Shown: positions 32,673 through 41,245 of the stretch, piece by piece
Layout of the letters: each line of letters opens with the position of its first letter
Position numbering within the stretch: position 1 is the first letter of the stretch
DNA from: Bradyrhizobium australiense
GTDB lineage: Bacteria; Pseudomonadota; Alphaproteobacteria; Rhizobiales; Xanthobacteraceae
DNA length: 64,000 nucleotides
Direction: 5' to 3'
Assembly: GCF_013114825.1 (NCBI RefSeq)
Contig: NZ_JAAVLX010000006.1
Coordinates: forward strand, 186,001 to 250,000
Program-made: the position numbers and the translations under genes
The notes under the pieces: model-generated
What the model saw: the letters and a program-made list of their open reading frames with translations, nothing else
Told to the model about the DNA's origin: nothing
The model's database searches: none

Positions 32673-33374
32673 CTATTCGTCGATGAACGTCACGGTATCG
32701 GCGACGCTTGCCCGCGAGGTGCGGTAGCTATTCACCTTGTGGGCGTGATCAGCATAGCCGAACGAAATGCCGCACACCACCTTGCGATCGTCGGCCAGCT
32801 TGAAGTGACGGCGGATCAGTCCGGAATGCCGCGCCAATGCCGCCTGCGGAATGGTGCCGAGGCCGAGCGCCTGCGCCGCCAGCATGAAGTTCGAGACATA
32901 GGCGCCACAGTCGACCGCGCCGTAGATGCCGAGCGGCTCGTCGGTGTGAATGATGGCGACATGCGGCGCACCGAAGAAATTGTAGTTCTCCAGCGCCTGT
33001 TTGGCATAAGCCATCTTGTCGCCTCTGGCGATGCCGAGCGTGTTGTAGAGCTGAAAGCCGCTTTCGCGGCGGCGTTCGAGATAGACGCCGAGATATTCGC
33101 GCGGCGGGGTGAAGTCGTGATCGTCCTTGGCGCCGGATGCGGCCTCGGCATAGATTGCCTTGCGAAACTTTTCCTTGGCTTCGCCGCTGGCGATCAGCAC
33201 CTGCCAGGGCTGACTGTTGCACCATGACGCCGTGCGCTGCGAAACTTTGAGAATGTGCTCGATGGTTTCGCGCGGCACCTGCTGCGGCTGGAAGGCGCGC
33301 ACGGAATAGCGGTCGTTCAGCAGTTCTTCGAGCACGCCGATGCGGTCCTGTGTCTGGCTTACTGCAGCGTCCAT
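32673..33374 (-). CDS. Nitroreductase-family FMN oxidoreductase
   Basis: A 233-residue nitroreductase: RYSVRAFQPQQVPRETIEHIL with the FMN-phosphate Arg near residue 22, RTASWCNSQPWQVLIASGE, and a C-terminal GLGTIPQAALARHSGLIRRHFKL with CGISFGYAD. These homodimeric flavoproteins reduce nitroaromatics, quinones or enones with NAD(P)H. It is the most downstream gene of a run of minus-strand acyl-CoA genes but is separated from them by a family C repeat, so co-transcription is doubtful. Confidence 0.88.
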   Translation of the reverse strand: MDAAVSQTQDRIGVLEELLNDRYSVRAFQPQQVPRETIEHILKVSQRTASWCNSQPWQVLIASGEAKEKFRKAIYAEAASGAKDDHDFTPPREYLGVYLERRRESGFQLYNTLGIARGDKMAYAKQALENYNFFGAPHVAIIHTDEPLGIYGAVDCGAYVSNFMLAAQALGLGTIPQAALARHSGLIRRHFKLADDRKVVCGISFGYADHAHKVNSYRTSRASVADTVTFIDE

Positions 33375-33390
33375 AACTGGCTCACTTTCG

Positions 33391-33500
33391 TGCCCCGGAC
33401 GCAGCGCAACGTGTAACGGTGCGCTGCAGAGCCGGGGCCTATCAAGATTGGGTTCCGGCTCTGCGGAGCGGCACTACGCGCCGCACCTCGTCCGGGACAC
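33391..33500. repeat. Intergenic palindromic repeat, family C
   Basis: GCCCCGGACGCAGCGCAACG faces GCCGCACCTCGTCCGGGAC, enclosing GCAGAGCCGGGGCC and GGTTCCGGCTCTGC. It lies between the nitroreductase and acyl-CoA dehydrogenase genes. Confidence 0.65.
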
Positions 33501-33506
33501 GAGAAT

Positions 33507-34751
33507 CTACCTTCCCTTCGTCGGGATCTTGCTGAACGGCACGTCCTTGTCGACCCTGATATCACCGGGCAGACCGAGCACGCGCTCGGCGATGATGTTG
33601 CGCAGGATTTCGTCGGTGCCGCCGGCGATGCGCATCGAGGGCGAGGACAAGAGCATCTGCTGGAACTGGCCGCGCGCCGCTTCCTCATCTGCGCCGGTCA
33701 GCGCGCCGGCCGCGCCCTGCAGGTCCATCGCGTAGGTCGCGATGTCCTGCAGCATCGACCCCGAAACCAGTTTGCCGATGGAGTTTTCCGGGCCCGGCCG
33801 CTCGCCCTTCGACAACGAGGAGATGGCGCGGTAGCTGGTGTATTTCAGTCCGCTCGCCTTCACCGCCCAGCTCGCGAGCTTCGAGCGCGTCGCGGGATCG
33901 TCGATCGCAAGCCCGTCATCGGTCATCAGGTTGGAGCAGAATTCGAACATTTCCGGAAAGCCGGTCGCAAGCCGCGAACCGATCGACATCCGCTCGTTCA
34001 TCAGCGTGGTCAGCGACACGTTCCAGCCGTCGCCGACTGCGCCGAGGCGCTGACTGTCGGGAATGACGACATCGGTGAAATAGACCTCGTTGAACTCCTG
34101 CATGCCGTTGGCCTGCTTGATCGGCCGCACCTCGACACCCTTGCTCTTCATGTCGAGGAAGAACATCGTCAGGCCCTTGTGCTTGGGCACGTTGGGATCG
34201 GTGCGCGTGATCAGCAGCCCACAGTCGGAATAATGCGCGCCCGATGTCCAGATCTTCTGGCCGTTGACGATCCAGTTGTCGCCCTTCTTTTCCGCGCGGG
34301 TACGAAGCCCCGCGACGTCGGAGCCACCGGCGGGCTCCGAGAAGAGCTGGCACCAAATATGTTCGCCGGACGCGAGTTTTGGCAGATAGTGACGCTTGTG
34401 CTCCTCGCTGCCGAACGCCATCACCGTCGGGCCGCACATGCCCTCGCCGATCTGGAACGGCTGCGTCAGCTTGCCATAAACGCCCTCTTCCTGCTGCCAG
34501 ATCACCTTCTCGATCGGGCTGGCGCCGCGGCCGCCATATTCCTTCGGCCAGTGCAGGCAGGCCCAGCCGCCGTCGGCCTTCTTCTTCTGCCAGGCTTTGC
34601 CGACGTCGACGATATCTTCCTTCTCCAGCCGGATGCGGCCGAGCGATGACTTTGACAGCTCCGCCTCATATTGCTTCGGCGCGTTGGCGTCGATCCATTT
34701 GCGGGCAAGGCTGCGGAATTCGGCTTCCTGTGGCGTGTCGTCGAAGTTCAT
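33507..34751 (-). CDS. Acyl-CoA dehydrogenase, FadE-type large subunit (copy 1)
   Basis: A 414-residue acyl-CoA dehydrogenase: N-terminal helical domain (MNFDDTPQEAEFRSLARKW), flavin-binding beta domain (LFSEPAGGSDVAGLRTRAEK, IWTSGAHYSDCGLLITRTD) and C-terminal RIAGGTDEILRNIIAERVLGLPGD. The YEGT-type Glu of medium-chain enzymes is Gly here, as in many FadEs of heteromeric complexes. GAGAGG lies before the ATG at 34751. It is a close paralog of the next gene upstream; by eye most residues match. It probably oxidises a cyclic or aromatic acyl-CoA; the substrate is unknown. Confidence 0.9.
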   Translation of the reverse strand: MNFDDTPQEAEFRSLARKWIDANAPKQYEAELSKSSLGRIRLEKEDIVDVGKAWQKKKADGGWACLHWPKEYGGRGASPIEKVIWQQEEGVYGKLTQPFQIGEGMCGPTVMAFGSEEHKRHYLPKLASGEHIWCQLFSEPAGGSDVAGLRTRAEKKGDNWIVNGQKIWTSGAHYSDCGLLITRTDPNVPKHKGLTMFFLDMKSKGVEVRPIKQANGMQEFNEVYFTDVVIPDSQRLGAVGDGWNVSLTTLMNERMSIGSRLATGFPEMFEFCSNLMTDDGLAIDDPATRSKLASWAVKASGLKYTSYRAISSLSKGERPGPENSIGKLVSGSMLQDIATYAMDLQGAAGALTGADEEAARGQFQQMLLSSPSMRIAGGTDEILRNIIAERVLGLPGDIRVDKDVPFSKIPTKGR

Positions 34752-34896
34752 GGGCGGACCTCTCATTTCAAATCTTGCATCAATCTCAGACCCTCATGGT
34801 GAGGAGGCGCGCTAGCGCCGTCTCGAACCATGTGGCCCTACTGTGGCCTCATCCTTCGGACGCGCGCCACAGGCGCGCTCCTCAGGATGAGGGTCT

Positions 34897-36144
34897 TCAT
34901 GTCCTTCCCTTGGTCGGGATCTGGTTGAACGGCACGTCCTTGTCGACCCGGATGTCGCCCGGCAGGCCAAGCACACGCTCGGCGATGATGTTGCGCATGA
35001 TCTCGTCAGTGCCGCCTTCGACGCGGGTGCCCGGCGCGCGCAGCAGCATCGCCTGGAATTTTCCGGCGACTTCGGCATCATCAGCCCCGCTCAGCACACC
35101 GGCGGCGCCCTGCAAATCGAGCGCATACATCGCGACTTCCTGGACCATCGATCCCGCCACCAATTTGCCGATGGAGTTTTCAGGCCCCGGACGCTCCCCT
35201 TTCGATAGCGCCGAGATCGCGCGCATGCTGGTATATCTCAGGCCGCTCGCCTTCACCGCATAGTTCGCAAGCCTCGAACGAACGTTGCGATCCTCGATCG
35301 CGGGGCCATCCTCCAGCATCAGGCTGTTGCAGAACTCGAACAGTTCCGGAAAGCCGGTCGCGACACCCGCGCCGATCGACATGCGCTCGTTCATGAGTGT
35401 GGTCAGTGAGACGTTCCAGCCGTCATTGACCGCGCCGAGCCGCTGCGAGTCCGGGATTTTCACGTCGGTAAAATAGACCTCGTTGAAATCGGACTGGCCG
35501 CTGGCCTGCTTAATCGGCCGCACCTCGACGCCCGGGCTCTTCATGTCCAGGAAGAACATCGTCAGCCCCTTGTGTTTCGGCACGGTCGGATCGGTGCGCG
35601 TGAGCAAAATGCCGTAGTCGGAATAGTGCGCGCCCGAGGTCCAGATCTTCTGGCCGTTGATGATCCAGTCGTCGCCCTTCTTCTCGGCGCGGGTGCGCAG
35701 GCCCGCGACGTCGGAGCCGCCGGCGGGCTCGGAGAACAACTGGCACCAGATTTTTTCGCCGGAGGCGAGCGGCGGCAGATACTTGCGTTTCTGCTCTTCG
35801 CCCGCATAGGCCATCATGGTCGGCCCGCACATGCCGTGGCCGATGATGAACATGCCGCTAAGTTTGCCGAACGGCCCTTCTTCCTGCTGCCAGATCACGC
35901 GCTCGATCGGCGAGGCGCCGCGGCCGCCATATTCCTTCGGCCAGTGCAGGCAGGCCCAGCCGGCGTCGGCCTTCTTCTTCTGCCAGGCCTTTGCGACTTC
36001 GAGAATGTTGGCGCCTTTCAGCACGGTGCGGCCGAGCGAGGACTTTCGGAGCTCTTCCTCGTATTGCTTGGGGGCATTGGCTGATATCCACGCTCTCGCT
36101 TCGGCGCGGAACGCGGCTTCCTGCGGGGTGTCGTCGAAGTTCAT
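34897..36144 (-). CDS. Acyl-CoA dehydrogenase, FadE-type large subunit (copy 2)
   Basis: A 415-residue paralog of the downstream gene, with the same N-terminus (MNFDDTPQEAAFRAEARAW), LFSEPAGGSDVAGLRTRAEK and ending RVEGGTDEIMRNIIAERVLGLP. Differences cluster in the substrate-facing segments (MFIIGHGMCGPTMMAYAGEE versus FQIGEGMCGPTVMAFGSEE), which suggests diverged acyl specificity after tandem duplication. It sits between copy 1 and the third dehydrogenase, all on the minus strand with 120-145 base gaps. Confidence 0.9.
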   Translation of the reverse strand: MNFDDTPQEAAFRAEARAWISANAPKQYEEELRKSSLGRTVLKGANILEVAKAWQKKKADAGWACLHWPKEYGGRGASPIERVIWQQEEGPFGKLSGMFIIGHGMCGPTMMAYAGEEQKRKYLPPLASGEKIWCQLFSEPAGGSDVAGLRTRAEKKGDDWIINGQKIWTSGAHYSDYGILLTRTDPTVPKHKGLTMFFLDMKSPGVEVRPIKQASGQSDFNEVYFTDVKIPDSQRLGAVNDGWNVSLTTLMNERMSIGAGVATGFPELFEFCNSLMLEDGPAIEDRNVRSRLANYAVKASGLRYTSMRAISALSKGERPGPENSIGKLVAGSMVQEVAMYALDLQGAAGVLSGADDAEVAGKFQAMLLRAPGTRVEGGTDEIMRNIIAERVLGLPGDIRVDKDVPFNQIPTKGRT

Positions 36145-36218
36145 GACCGTTGTCCTTGCTCGTCGTTCCGGACGATCCGCCTCGCGAATCGATCCGGAAT
36201 CCAGAAGTTGTTACGTCG

Positions 36219-36257
36219 GAATTCCGGGTTCGATGCTTCGCATCGCCCCGGAATGAC
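36219..36257. repeat. Intergenic palindromic repeat, family A (partial)
   Basis: GAATTCCGGGTTCGATGC faces GCATCGCCCCGGAATGAC, the minimal hairpin of family A, between two acyl-CoA dehydrogenase genes. Confidence 0.6.
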
Positions 36258-36267
36258 GTTCGCTACG

Positions 36268-37395
36268 TTACGCCGCGTTCTTCTTGCGCATGCGGTCGAT
36301 CAACTGATCTTCCCAGTACGACAGGCTGCCGAGCGTCAGCGCCGTGGCGTTGGCGCGGCGGTAGTACATGTGGCAGTCGAACTCCCAGGTAAAACCCATG
36401 CCGCCGTGGACCTGGATGTTGTTCTTGGAGCAGTGCTGAAACGCCTGCGTTGCGCTGATGCGGGCAGCCGCTGCGGCTTCCGGCAATTCCGCCGCGTTGG
36501 TCGAGAGCGCCCAGGCGCCGTAGTAGCAATTCGAACGCGCCAGCGTCGCCGAGACATACATGTCGGCGAGCATGTGCTTCACCGCCTGGAACGAGCCGAT
36601 CGGCCGGCCGAAGGCAATACGGTCGAGCGCGTAGTCGCGGCCCATTTCGAGTGCGCGATCGGAGCCGCCGACCTGCTCGAACGCCAGCAGCACCGCGGCG
36701 CGGTCGAGCACTTGCGTGAGGATACTCCAGCCTTCACCGGCGGCACCGAGCGGTTCGGCCTTGGCGTTCGTGAAGGTGAGTTCAGCTTGCCCACGGGTCG
36801 GATCGATATTGGTCAGCGGCTTCGCTTCGACACCGCCGGCCTTCAGATCGACCAGGAACAGCGCGATATCGGAATCGCGTACCGTCGAACCGGTGCGCGC
36901 GGCGACGACAGCAAAATCGGCAATCGCGCCATCGGGCACCGGCTTCTTCACGCCGTTGAGCGTGCCGCCGGAGGCCTGCAGCTTGATCGTCTTCGGCGAC
37001 GGATTGCCCTTGCCTTCGAACAGCGCCAGCGTGCCGATCGCTTCGCCGCTCGCGATCTTCGGCAGCCATTTCTGCTTCTGCGCCTCCGAGCCCGCCAGCA
37101 GCAACGCTTCGGCGGCGAGGTAGACGGTGGAAGAGAACGGCACCGGCGCATTAGCGCGGCCCATCTCTTCCGCGATCACGCAAAGCTCGAGATGACCCGC
37201 GCCCGCACCGCCGAATTGTTCGGGGATCGTGATGCCTAGAAAACCCATCTCGGCGAGGCCTTTCCACAGCTCCTTGTCATAGGGCGCCTTGCCGTCGAGC
37301 ACTTCGCGTACCGCCTTCGGCGGGCACTTTTCGGCGAGAAATTTTCTCGCCTCATCGCGCATCTGTTTTTGTTCGTCGGAGAAATCGAAGTTCAT
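36268..37395 (-). CDS. Acyl-CoA dehydrogenase, small/partner-type subunit
   Basis: A 375-residue acyl-CoA dehydrogenase of a different subgroup from its two neighbours: MNFDFSDEQKQMRDEARKFL start, ITIPEQFGGAGAGHLELCVIAEEMGR, DRIAFGRPIGSFQAVKHMLADM and HGGMGFTWEFDCHMYYRR. This subgroup often forms alpha2beta2 complexes with a large FadE-type partner, and its location next to two such partners fits. It could pair with either of them. The order suggests one transcript running from the CoA ligase at 39368 downwards. Confidence 0.88.
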   Translation of the reverse strand: MNFDFSDEQKQMRDEARKFLAEKCPPKAVREVLDGKAPYDKELWKGLAEMGFLGITIPEQFGGAGAGHLELCVIAEEMGRANAPVPFSSTVYLAAEALLLAGSEAQKQKWLPKIASGEAIGTLALFEGKGNPSPKTIKLQASGGTLNGVKKPVPDGAIADFAVVAARTGSTVRDSDIALFLVDLKAGGVEAKPLTNIDPTRGQAELTFTNAKAEPLGAAGEGWSILTQVLDRAAVLLAFEQVGGSDRALEMGRDYALDRIAFGRPIGSFQAVKHMLADMYVSATLARSNCYYGAWALSTNAAELPEAAAAARISATQAFQHCSKNNIQVHGGMGFTWEFDCHMYYRRANATALTLGSLSYWEDQLIDRMRKKNAA

Positions 37396-37436
37396 GGCGG
37401 GCCTACCTCAGTTGCTTTCTTATTGTTCTATTCCCC

Positions 37437-37476
37437 GTCATTCCGGGGCGATGCGAAGCATCGAACCCGGAATGAC
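37437..37476. repeat. Intergenic palindromic repeat, family A (minimal)
   Basis: A 40-base hairpin: GTCATTCCGGGGCGATGC / GCATCGAACCCGGAATGAC. It is the shortest full copy of the element seen at 2959 and 53531. Confidence 0.75.
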
Positions 37477-37496
37477 GAGTGGAGAGAGCGTCGTTC

Positions 37497-39368
37497 TCAT
37501 TGCAGCACAATCACATCATCGCCTGGGCGATCGGCGTAAAGCTTCTCCACCAGCGCGGCGCGGCGCTCGAGGCCGGCGCGCTGGTTGATATAGCCCTTGT
37601 CGGTCAGTTCATTGCCGTCGATCGAGGGCGGCTCGGCCATCAGCATCGCGCGGGCAATCCGCATGCTGCTGCCGGTGGCGGAGGCGTTATGCGCTTTCAG
37701 CCCGCGCTTCAGGCGGGCGATCACCTCGGGATGTCTGACGACATCTTCAAAGGTCGCATCGGGATTGTCTGTTATCTGCCGGCAGGCCTGCAGATTGGGC
37801 CAGGCGAGTAACCCGATGAACGGACGGTCCTGCCCAGTGACCAGCGCGTCATGCACCACAGGCGTGGCGGCGGCGATCGCATCGGTGCGCAACGAGCCGA
37901 CATGGACGAAGGTGCCGGTCGTGAGCTTGAAATCCTCGACCACGCGGCCGGCAAAGATGATGCCCTGCAGCGGATCGTTGTCGTCGACGAACACGCCGGC
38001 ATCGCCGATGCAGTAGAAACCTTCCTCGTCAAACATCTTCTTGGTGAGATCGGGCTGGCCGAAATAGCCGGGAGTGACGTTGATGCCGCGCAGGCGCAGC
38101 TCGTATTTCGACCCGCACGGCACCATCTTCAGCTCGACACCGGGGAACGGCAGGCCGATCAGGCCGACCCGCTCGGTGTCCCAATAGGTGCCGGTCGAGG
38201 TCGGCGCGGTCTCGGTCGAACCCCAACCGGTGTAGAACACGATGCGCTCACCGGTGGTTTTCACCGCCAGCGCCTGCATGCGATCGTAGAGATCATCCGG
38301 CAGCCGCGCGCCGCCATAGGCCATCACGGTCAGATTCTTGAAGAAGCTGCGGCACAGCGCATCGTCCTTCTCCATTGCCGCCGCCAGTGCCGCATAGCCG
38401 GCGGGGACGTTGGCGTAATAGGTCGGCGATACTTCGCGGAGATTACGGATGGTTTCTTCAAGCTGGCCGGGCATCGGCCGGCCGTCGTCGATATAGAGCG
38501 TGCCGCCATCGATCAGGACCGGATTGAACGCGGCGTTGCCGCCCATGGTGTGATTCCACGGCATCCAGTCGAGCACGGTTGCGAGCGGCCCGTTCGGATC
38601 GCGCGGGCGCACCTGCATCATCATCGCCGCATTGGCGCACATCATCTCCTGGGTATTGATGACGGCCTTTGGCATGCCGGTCGAGCCTGAGGTGAACAGC
38701 AGCTTGCCGACGGTCTTCGGCGTGATTTTTGAAATCGAGTCTTCGACAGCTTTGGTAACCGGCGTTGCCGCGAGTTCGCCAAACGACACGCTCTTGATGC
38801 CTTCGCAGGGCCGCGCGACGTAAACCACAGTGACGCCGGTTAGATCGATTGCCCCGAGCGCCTTCTCGAAGGTCGGCCCGTCCTGCACCATTACGACCGC
38901 GGGCTTGATGAGGTTGAAGAGGTATTTGAGCTTGAGATGATCCTGGCTCATCAGCGAATAGGCCGGCGACACCGGCGCCGCGGGAGAGCGCGCCTGCATC
39001 GCCGCCTGCGTCATCAGCGCGTGCTCGATCGAATTGCCTGAGAGGATCGCAACGGGGCGGCCCTCAGTGAGACTAAGATTGAGCAGGCCCTGCGTCAGCC
39101 CGTCGACGATGCGCTTGGCTTCGCCATAAGAGACCTTTCGCCACTGCCGGTCCGCGCCGCCGCGCTGCGCCAGCCAGATGCGCTCGGGCGCTTCTCTCGC
39201 CCACTTCGCAAGAGACGCCGGAATGTGCTTCTCGTAAGGCTGCAGCGGAATGCGCGACTTCAGGATGATGACGCCATCCGGACGACGCTCGACCGCGATG
39301 TCGCGCGGCAACCATTCGATCTTGCGGAAGGCCGGCTTGGTCAGCACCTTCGCTGCACTCCCACTCAT
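37497..39368 (-). CDS. Feruloyl-CoA synthase-like acyl-CoA ligase (second copy)
   Basis: A 623-residue ANL ligase with P-loop FTSGSTGMPKAVINT (from residue 225), FYTGWGSTETAP adenylate site and C-terminal SIDGNELTDKGYINQRA with the catalytic Lys. Its N-terminal half (PAYSLMSQDHLKLKYLFNLIKP, VILKSRIPLQPYEKHIP) parallels the enzyme encoded at 9890 (PAYSLVSRDYGKLSYLMKLLTP), so they are paralogs of one subfamily. Surrounding acyl-CoA dehydrogenases, crotonase and SDR suggest it activates a saturated or aryl-alkanoic acid for beta-oxidation rather than a cinnamate. Confidence 0.85.
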   Translation of the reverse strand: MSGSAAKVLTKPAFRKIEWLPRDIAVERRPDGVIILKSRIPLQPYEKHIPASLAKWAREAPERIWLAQRGGADRQWRKVSYGEAKRIVDGLTQGLLNLSLTEGRPVAILSGNSIEHALMTQAAMQARSPAAPVSPAYSLMSQDHLKLKYLFNLIKPAVVMVQDGPTFEKALGAIDLTGVTVVYVARPCEGIKSVSFGELAATPVTKAVEDSISKITPKTVGKLLFTSGSTGMPKAVINTQEMMCANAAMMMQVRPRDPNGPLATVLDWMPWNHTMGGNAAFNPVLIDGGTLYIDDGRPMPGQLEETIRNLREVSPTYYANVPAGYAALAAAMEKDDALCRSFFKNLTVMAYGGARLPDDLYDRMQALAVKTTGERIVFYTGWGSTETAPTSTGTYWDTERVGLIGLPFPGVELKMVPCGSKYELRLRGINVTPGYFGQPDLTKKMFDEEGFYCIGDAGVFVDDNDPLQGIIFAGRVVEDFKLTTGTFVHVGSLRTDAIAAATPVVHDALVTGQDRPFIGLLAWPNLQACRQITDNPDATFEDVVRHPEVIARLKRGLKAHNASATGSSMRIARAMLMAEPPSIDGNELTDKGYINQRAGLERRAALVEKLYADRPGDDVIVLQ

Positions 39369-39410
39369 ATTGCGTCTCCCGGAATTCTTGTCCTTTTGCG
39401 GATCTTCTCG

Positions 39411-40217
39411 TCATCGCTTGATATAGACAGGCTTTCGTTTCTCAAGGAAGGCCCTGATGCCTTCGTTGAAATCTTCCGAGCGGCTGCATAGCACCTGATT
39501 GCGGTCTTCCGTCGCGATCACGGCTTCGATCGAGCCGGCATCGACGCTCATGTTGAGGCATTCCTTGGAGAGCCGTAAGCCCACCGGCGACGCCGTCATC
39601 ATCGCCTCGACGTAAGGCTCGGCCGCCGCGTCCAACCCGCCGTTCTCGACGACTTCAGAGACAAGACCGACCGCGAGCGCGCGCTCGGCGCCGATAAAGC
39701 GGCCGGTGAGGATCAGTTCCGAAGCAACCGACACGCCGACCAGGCGCGGCAGGAAATAGGAGGTGCCGATGTCGCAGCCGCCGAGACCGAGCTTGATGAA
39801 GGCGCAGTTCATCCGCGCGCTCTTCGTGGCTATGCGGATATCGGCGGCAAGCGCCAGCGCAAAACCGCCGCCGGCCGCCGCGCCCTGAATCAGCGCGATG
39901 ATCGGCTGCGGGCAGCGTCGCATCAGCATCACGATGTCTGCGATGCGGCGCTGCGAGTCCAGCGACTCAGTCACGCCGGGAGGCTCCTGCTGCCCCGCGC
40001 GGCGCTGCATGGCGTGCTTGAGATCGAGCCCGGCGCAGAACGATGCGCCTGCACCCTTCAGCACGACGACACGCGTGGAGCGGTTGCGCTGCAGGCCTTC
40101 GAAATAGGCGTTGAGCGCGTCGATCAGCGACGGATCGAGCGCGTTGAGGCTATCGGGGCGATTAAGCGTCACCCAATCGACCCCGTCATTGTGTTCGATC
40201 AGCAGCGGTTGAGTCAC
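39411..40217 (-). CDS. Enoyl-CoA hydratase (crotonase family)
   Basis: A 268-residue crotonase: WVTLNRPDSLNALDPSLIDAL, oxyanion segments ASFCAGLDLKHAM and AAAGGGFALALAADIRIA, FIKLGLGGCDIGTSYFLPRLVG and the typical RAFLEKRKPVY C-terminus. The Glu positions of liver crotonase are not both kept (LGLGGCDIG), as in several aromatic-acid crotonases. It lies 42 bases upstream of the ligase gene in the same minus-strand unit, where it would hydrate the enoyl-CoA made by the neighbouring dehydrogenases. Confidence 0.88.
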   Translation of the reverse strand: MTQPLLIEHNDGVDWVTLNRPDSLNALDPSLIDALNAYFEGLQRNRSTRVVVLKGAGASFCAGLDLKHAMQRRAGQQEPPGVTESLDSQRRIADIVMLMRRCPQPIIALIQGAAAGGGFALALAADIRIATKSARMNCAFIKLGLGGCDIGTSYFLPRLVGVSVASELILTGRFIGAERALAVGLVSEVVENGGLDAAAEPYVEAMMTASPVGLRLSKECLNMSVDAGSIEAVIATEDRNQVLCSRSEDFNEGIRAFLEKRKPVYIKR

Positions 40218-40235
40218 GAGGCGCTCCTCATCACC

Positions 40236-40368
40236 GTCGTCCCGGCCAAGCGAAGCGCGAGCCGGGACCCATAACCACAGGCCTTCGTTGTTGCGCTACG
40301 CTGGGGACCCATCGCGCTTCAACGAGAGCGCTGTGGTTATGGGTCCCCCGCGTTCGCGGGGACGACGA
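40236..40368. repeat. Intergenic palindromic repeat, family D (CCCATAACCACAG core)
   Basis: GTCGTCCCGGCC...GGGACCCATAACCACAG faces CTGTGGTTATGGGTCCC...GGGGACGACG. Copies lie at 43244-43365 and 49512-49629. It lies within the minus-strand gene run. Confidence 0.7.
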
Positions 40369-40380
40369 CCGAGTTTGCCC

Positions 40381-41139
40381 CTACCGCGGCGCCATGCGGA
40401 TGGCGCCGTCGAGGCGGATGGTCTCGCCGTTGAGCATCGCGTTCTCGACGATGTGCACCGCGAGGGCACCGTATTCGTCGGGCTCGCCGAGGCGGGCCGG
40501 ATGCGGCACCTGGGCCCCCAAGCTCTTGCGGGCTTCCTCGTTGAGGCCCATCAGCAGCGGCGTGAAGAAGATGCCGGGCGCAATCGTGTTGACGCGGATC
40601 TTCAGGCTCGCGAGATCGCGCGCTGCCGGCAAAGTGAGGCCGACGATGCCGCCCTTGGAGGCGGAGTAGGCGATCTGGCCGATCTGGCCTTCATAGGCCG
40701 CAACGGACGCGGTGTTGATGATGACGCCGCGCTCCTCGCCAATCGGCGCCGCGGTGGCGAGCCGTTCGGAAAACAGGCGCAGCGCGTTGAAGGTGCCGAT
40801 CAGGTTGACGTTGATGATGCGGACGAACTTTTCCAAGGGATAAACGCCATCCTTGCCGACCACGCGCTGCGAGCCGCCAATGCCGGCGCAGTTCATCAGC
40901 ACGCGCGCGGTGCCATGCGCCGCTTCCGCCTTGGCGATCGCCGCCTTCATCTGCTCCTCGCTGGTGACATCGGCATGAAGCGCTACGCCCTTCACTTCGG
41001 CCGCGAGCTTTTCGGCGTTCTCCTTGTTCTGGTCGAGCACGCCGATCTTGGCGCCTTTCGCGGCCATGGCGCGGGCGGTCGCGGCGCCCAGGCCGGAGCC
41101 ACCGCCGGTGATGATTACGGCAACGTCTTGCAACTGCAT
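40381..41139 (-). CDS. SDR-family 3-hydroxyacyl-CoA dehydrogenase-like oxidoreductase (paralog)
   Basis: A 252-residue classical SDR: TGGGSGLGAATARAMAAKG at the NAD site, NCAGIG, catalytic YSASKGG. It parallels the SDR at 9093 throughout (VNLIG-F-LRL, ASVAAY-GQIGQ-AYSASKGGIV, RMAPR C-terminus). It is the first gene of the minus-strand unit that continues with crotonase, ligase and dehydrogenases and would perform the 3-hydroxyacyl-CoA oxidation step. TetR lies just upstream, separated by a strong hairpin. Confidence 0.88.
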   Translation of the reverse strand: MQLQDVAVIITGGGSGLGAATARAMAAKGAKIGVLDQNKENAEKLAAEVKGVALHADVTSEEQMKAAIAKAEAAHGTARVLMNCAGIGGSQRVVGKDGVYPLEKFVRIINVNLIGTFNALRLFSERLATAAPIGEERGVIINTASVAAYEGQIGQIAYSASKGGIVGLTLPAARDLASLKIRVNTIAPGIFFTPLLMGLNEEARKSLGAQVPHPARLGEPDEYGALAVHIVENAMLNGETIRLDGAIRMAPR

Positions 41140-41183
41140 TTTGAGAACCTTTCCTTGGGTGTTTTCTTCTCTAGTTGGCGAAT

Positions 41184-41245
41184 GGCGAATGGCGAATAGC
41201 GAGTGGCGAATGGATCCATTCGCTATTCGCTACTCGCCATTCGCC
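41184..41245. repeat. Near-perfect 31-base hairpin of GCGAATGG-type units around GGATCC
   Basis: Arms 41184-41214 and 41215-41245 pair with three mismatches and no loop beyond the central GGATCC. Each arm is built from tandem near-heptamers (GGCGAAT, AGCGAAT, AGCGAGT). It overlaps the last codons and stop of the TetR gene, whose tail NGRMASSE is encoded by the repeat. It could stall or terminate transcription into the SDR operon. Confidence 0.75.

Noticed and set aside
33507..41139. Assignment of the acyl-CoA dehydrogenase/ligase run as a pimeloyl-CoA (pim) operon
   Set aside because: Gene content is similar in outline, but the ligase is of the feruloyl type and the dehydrogenase N-termini did not match what I recall of PimC/PimD.
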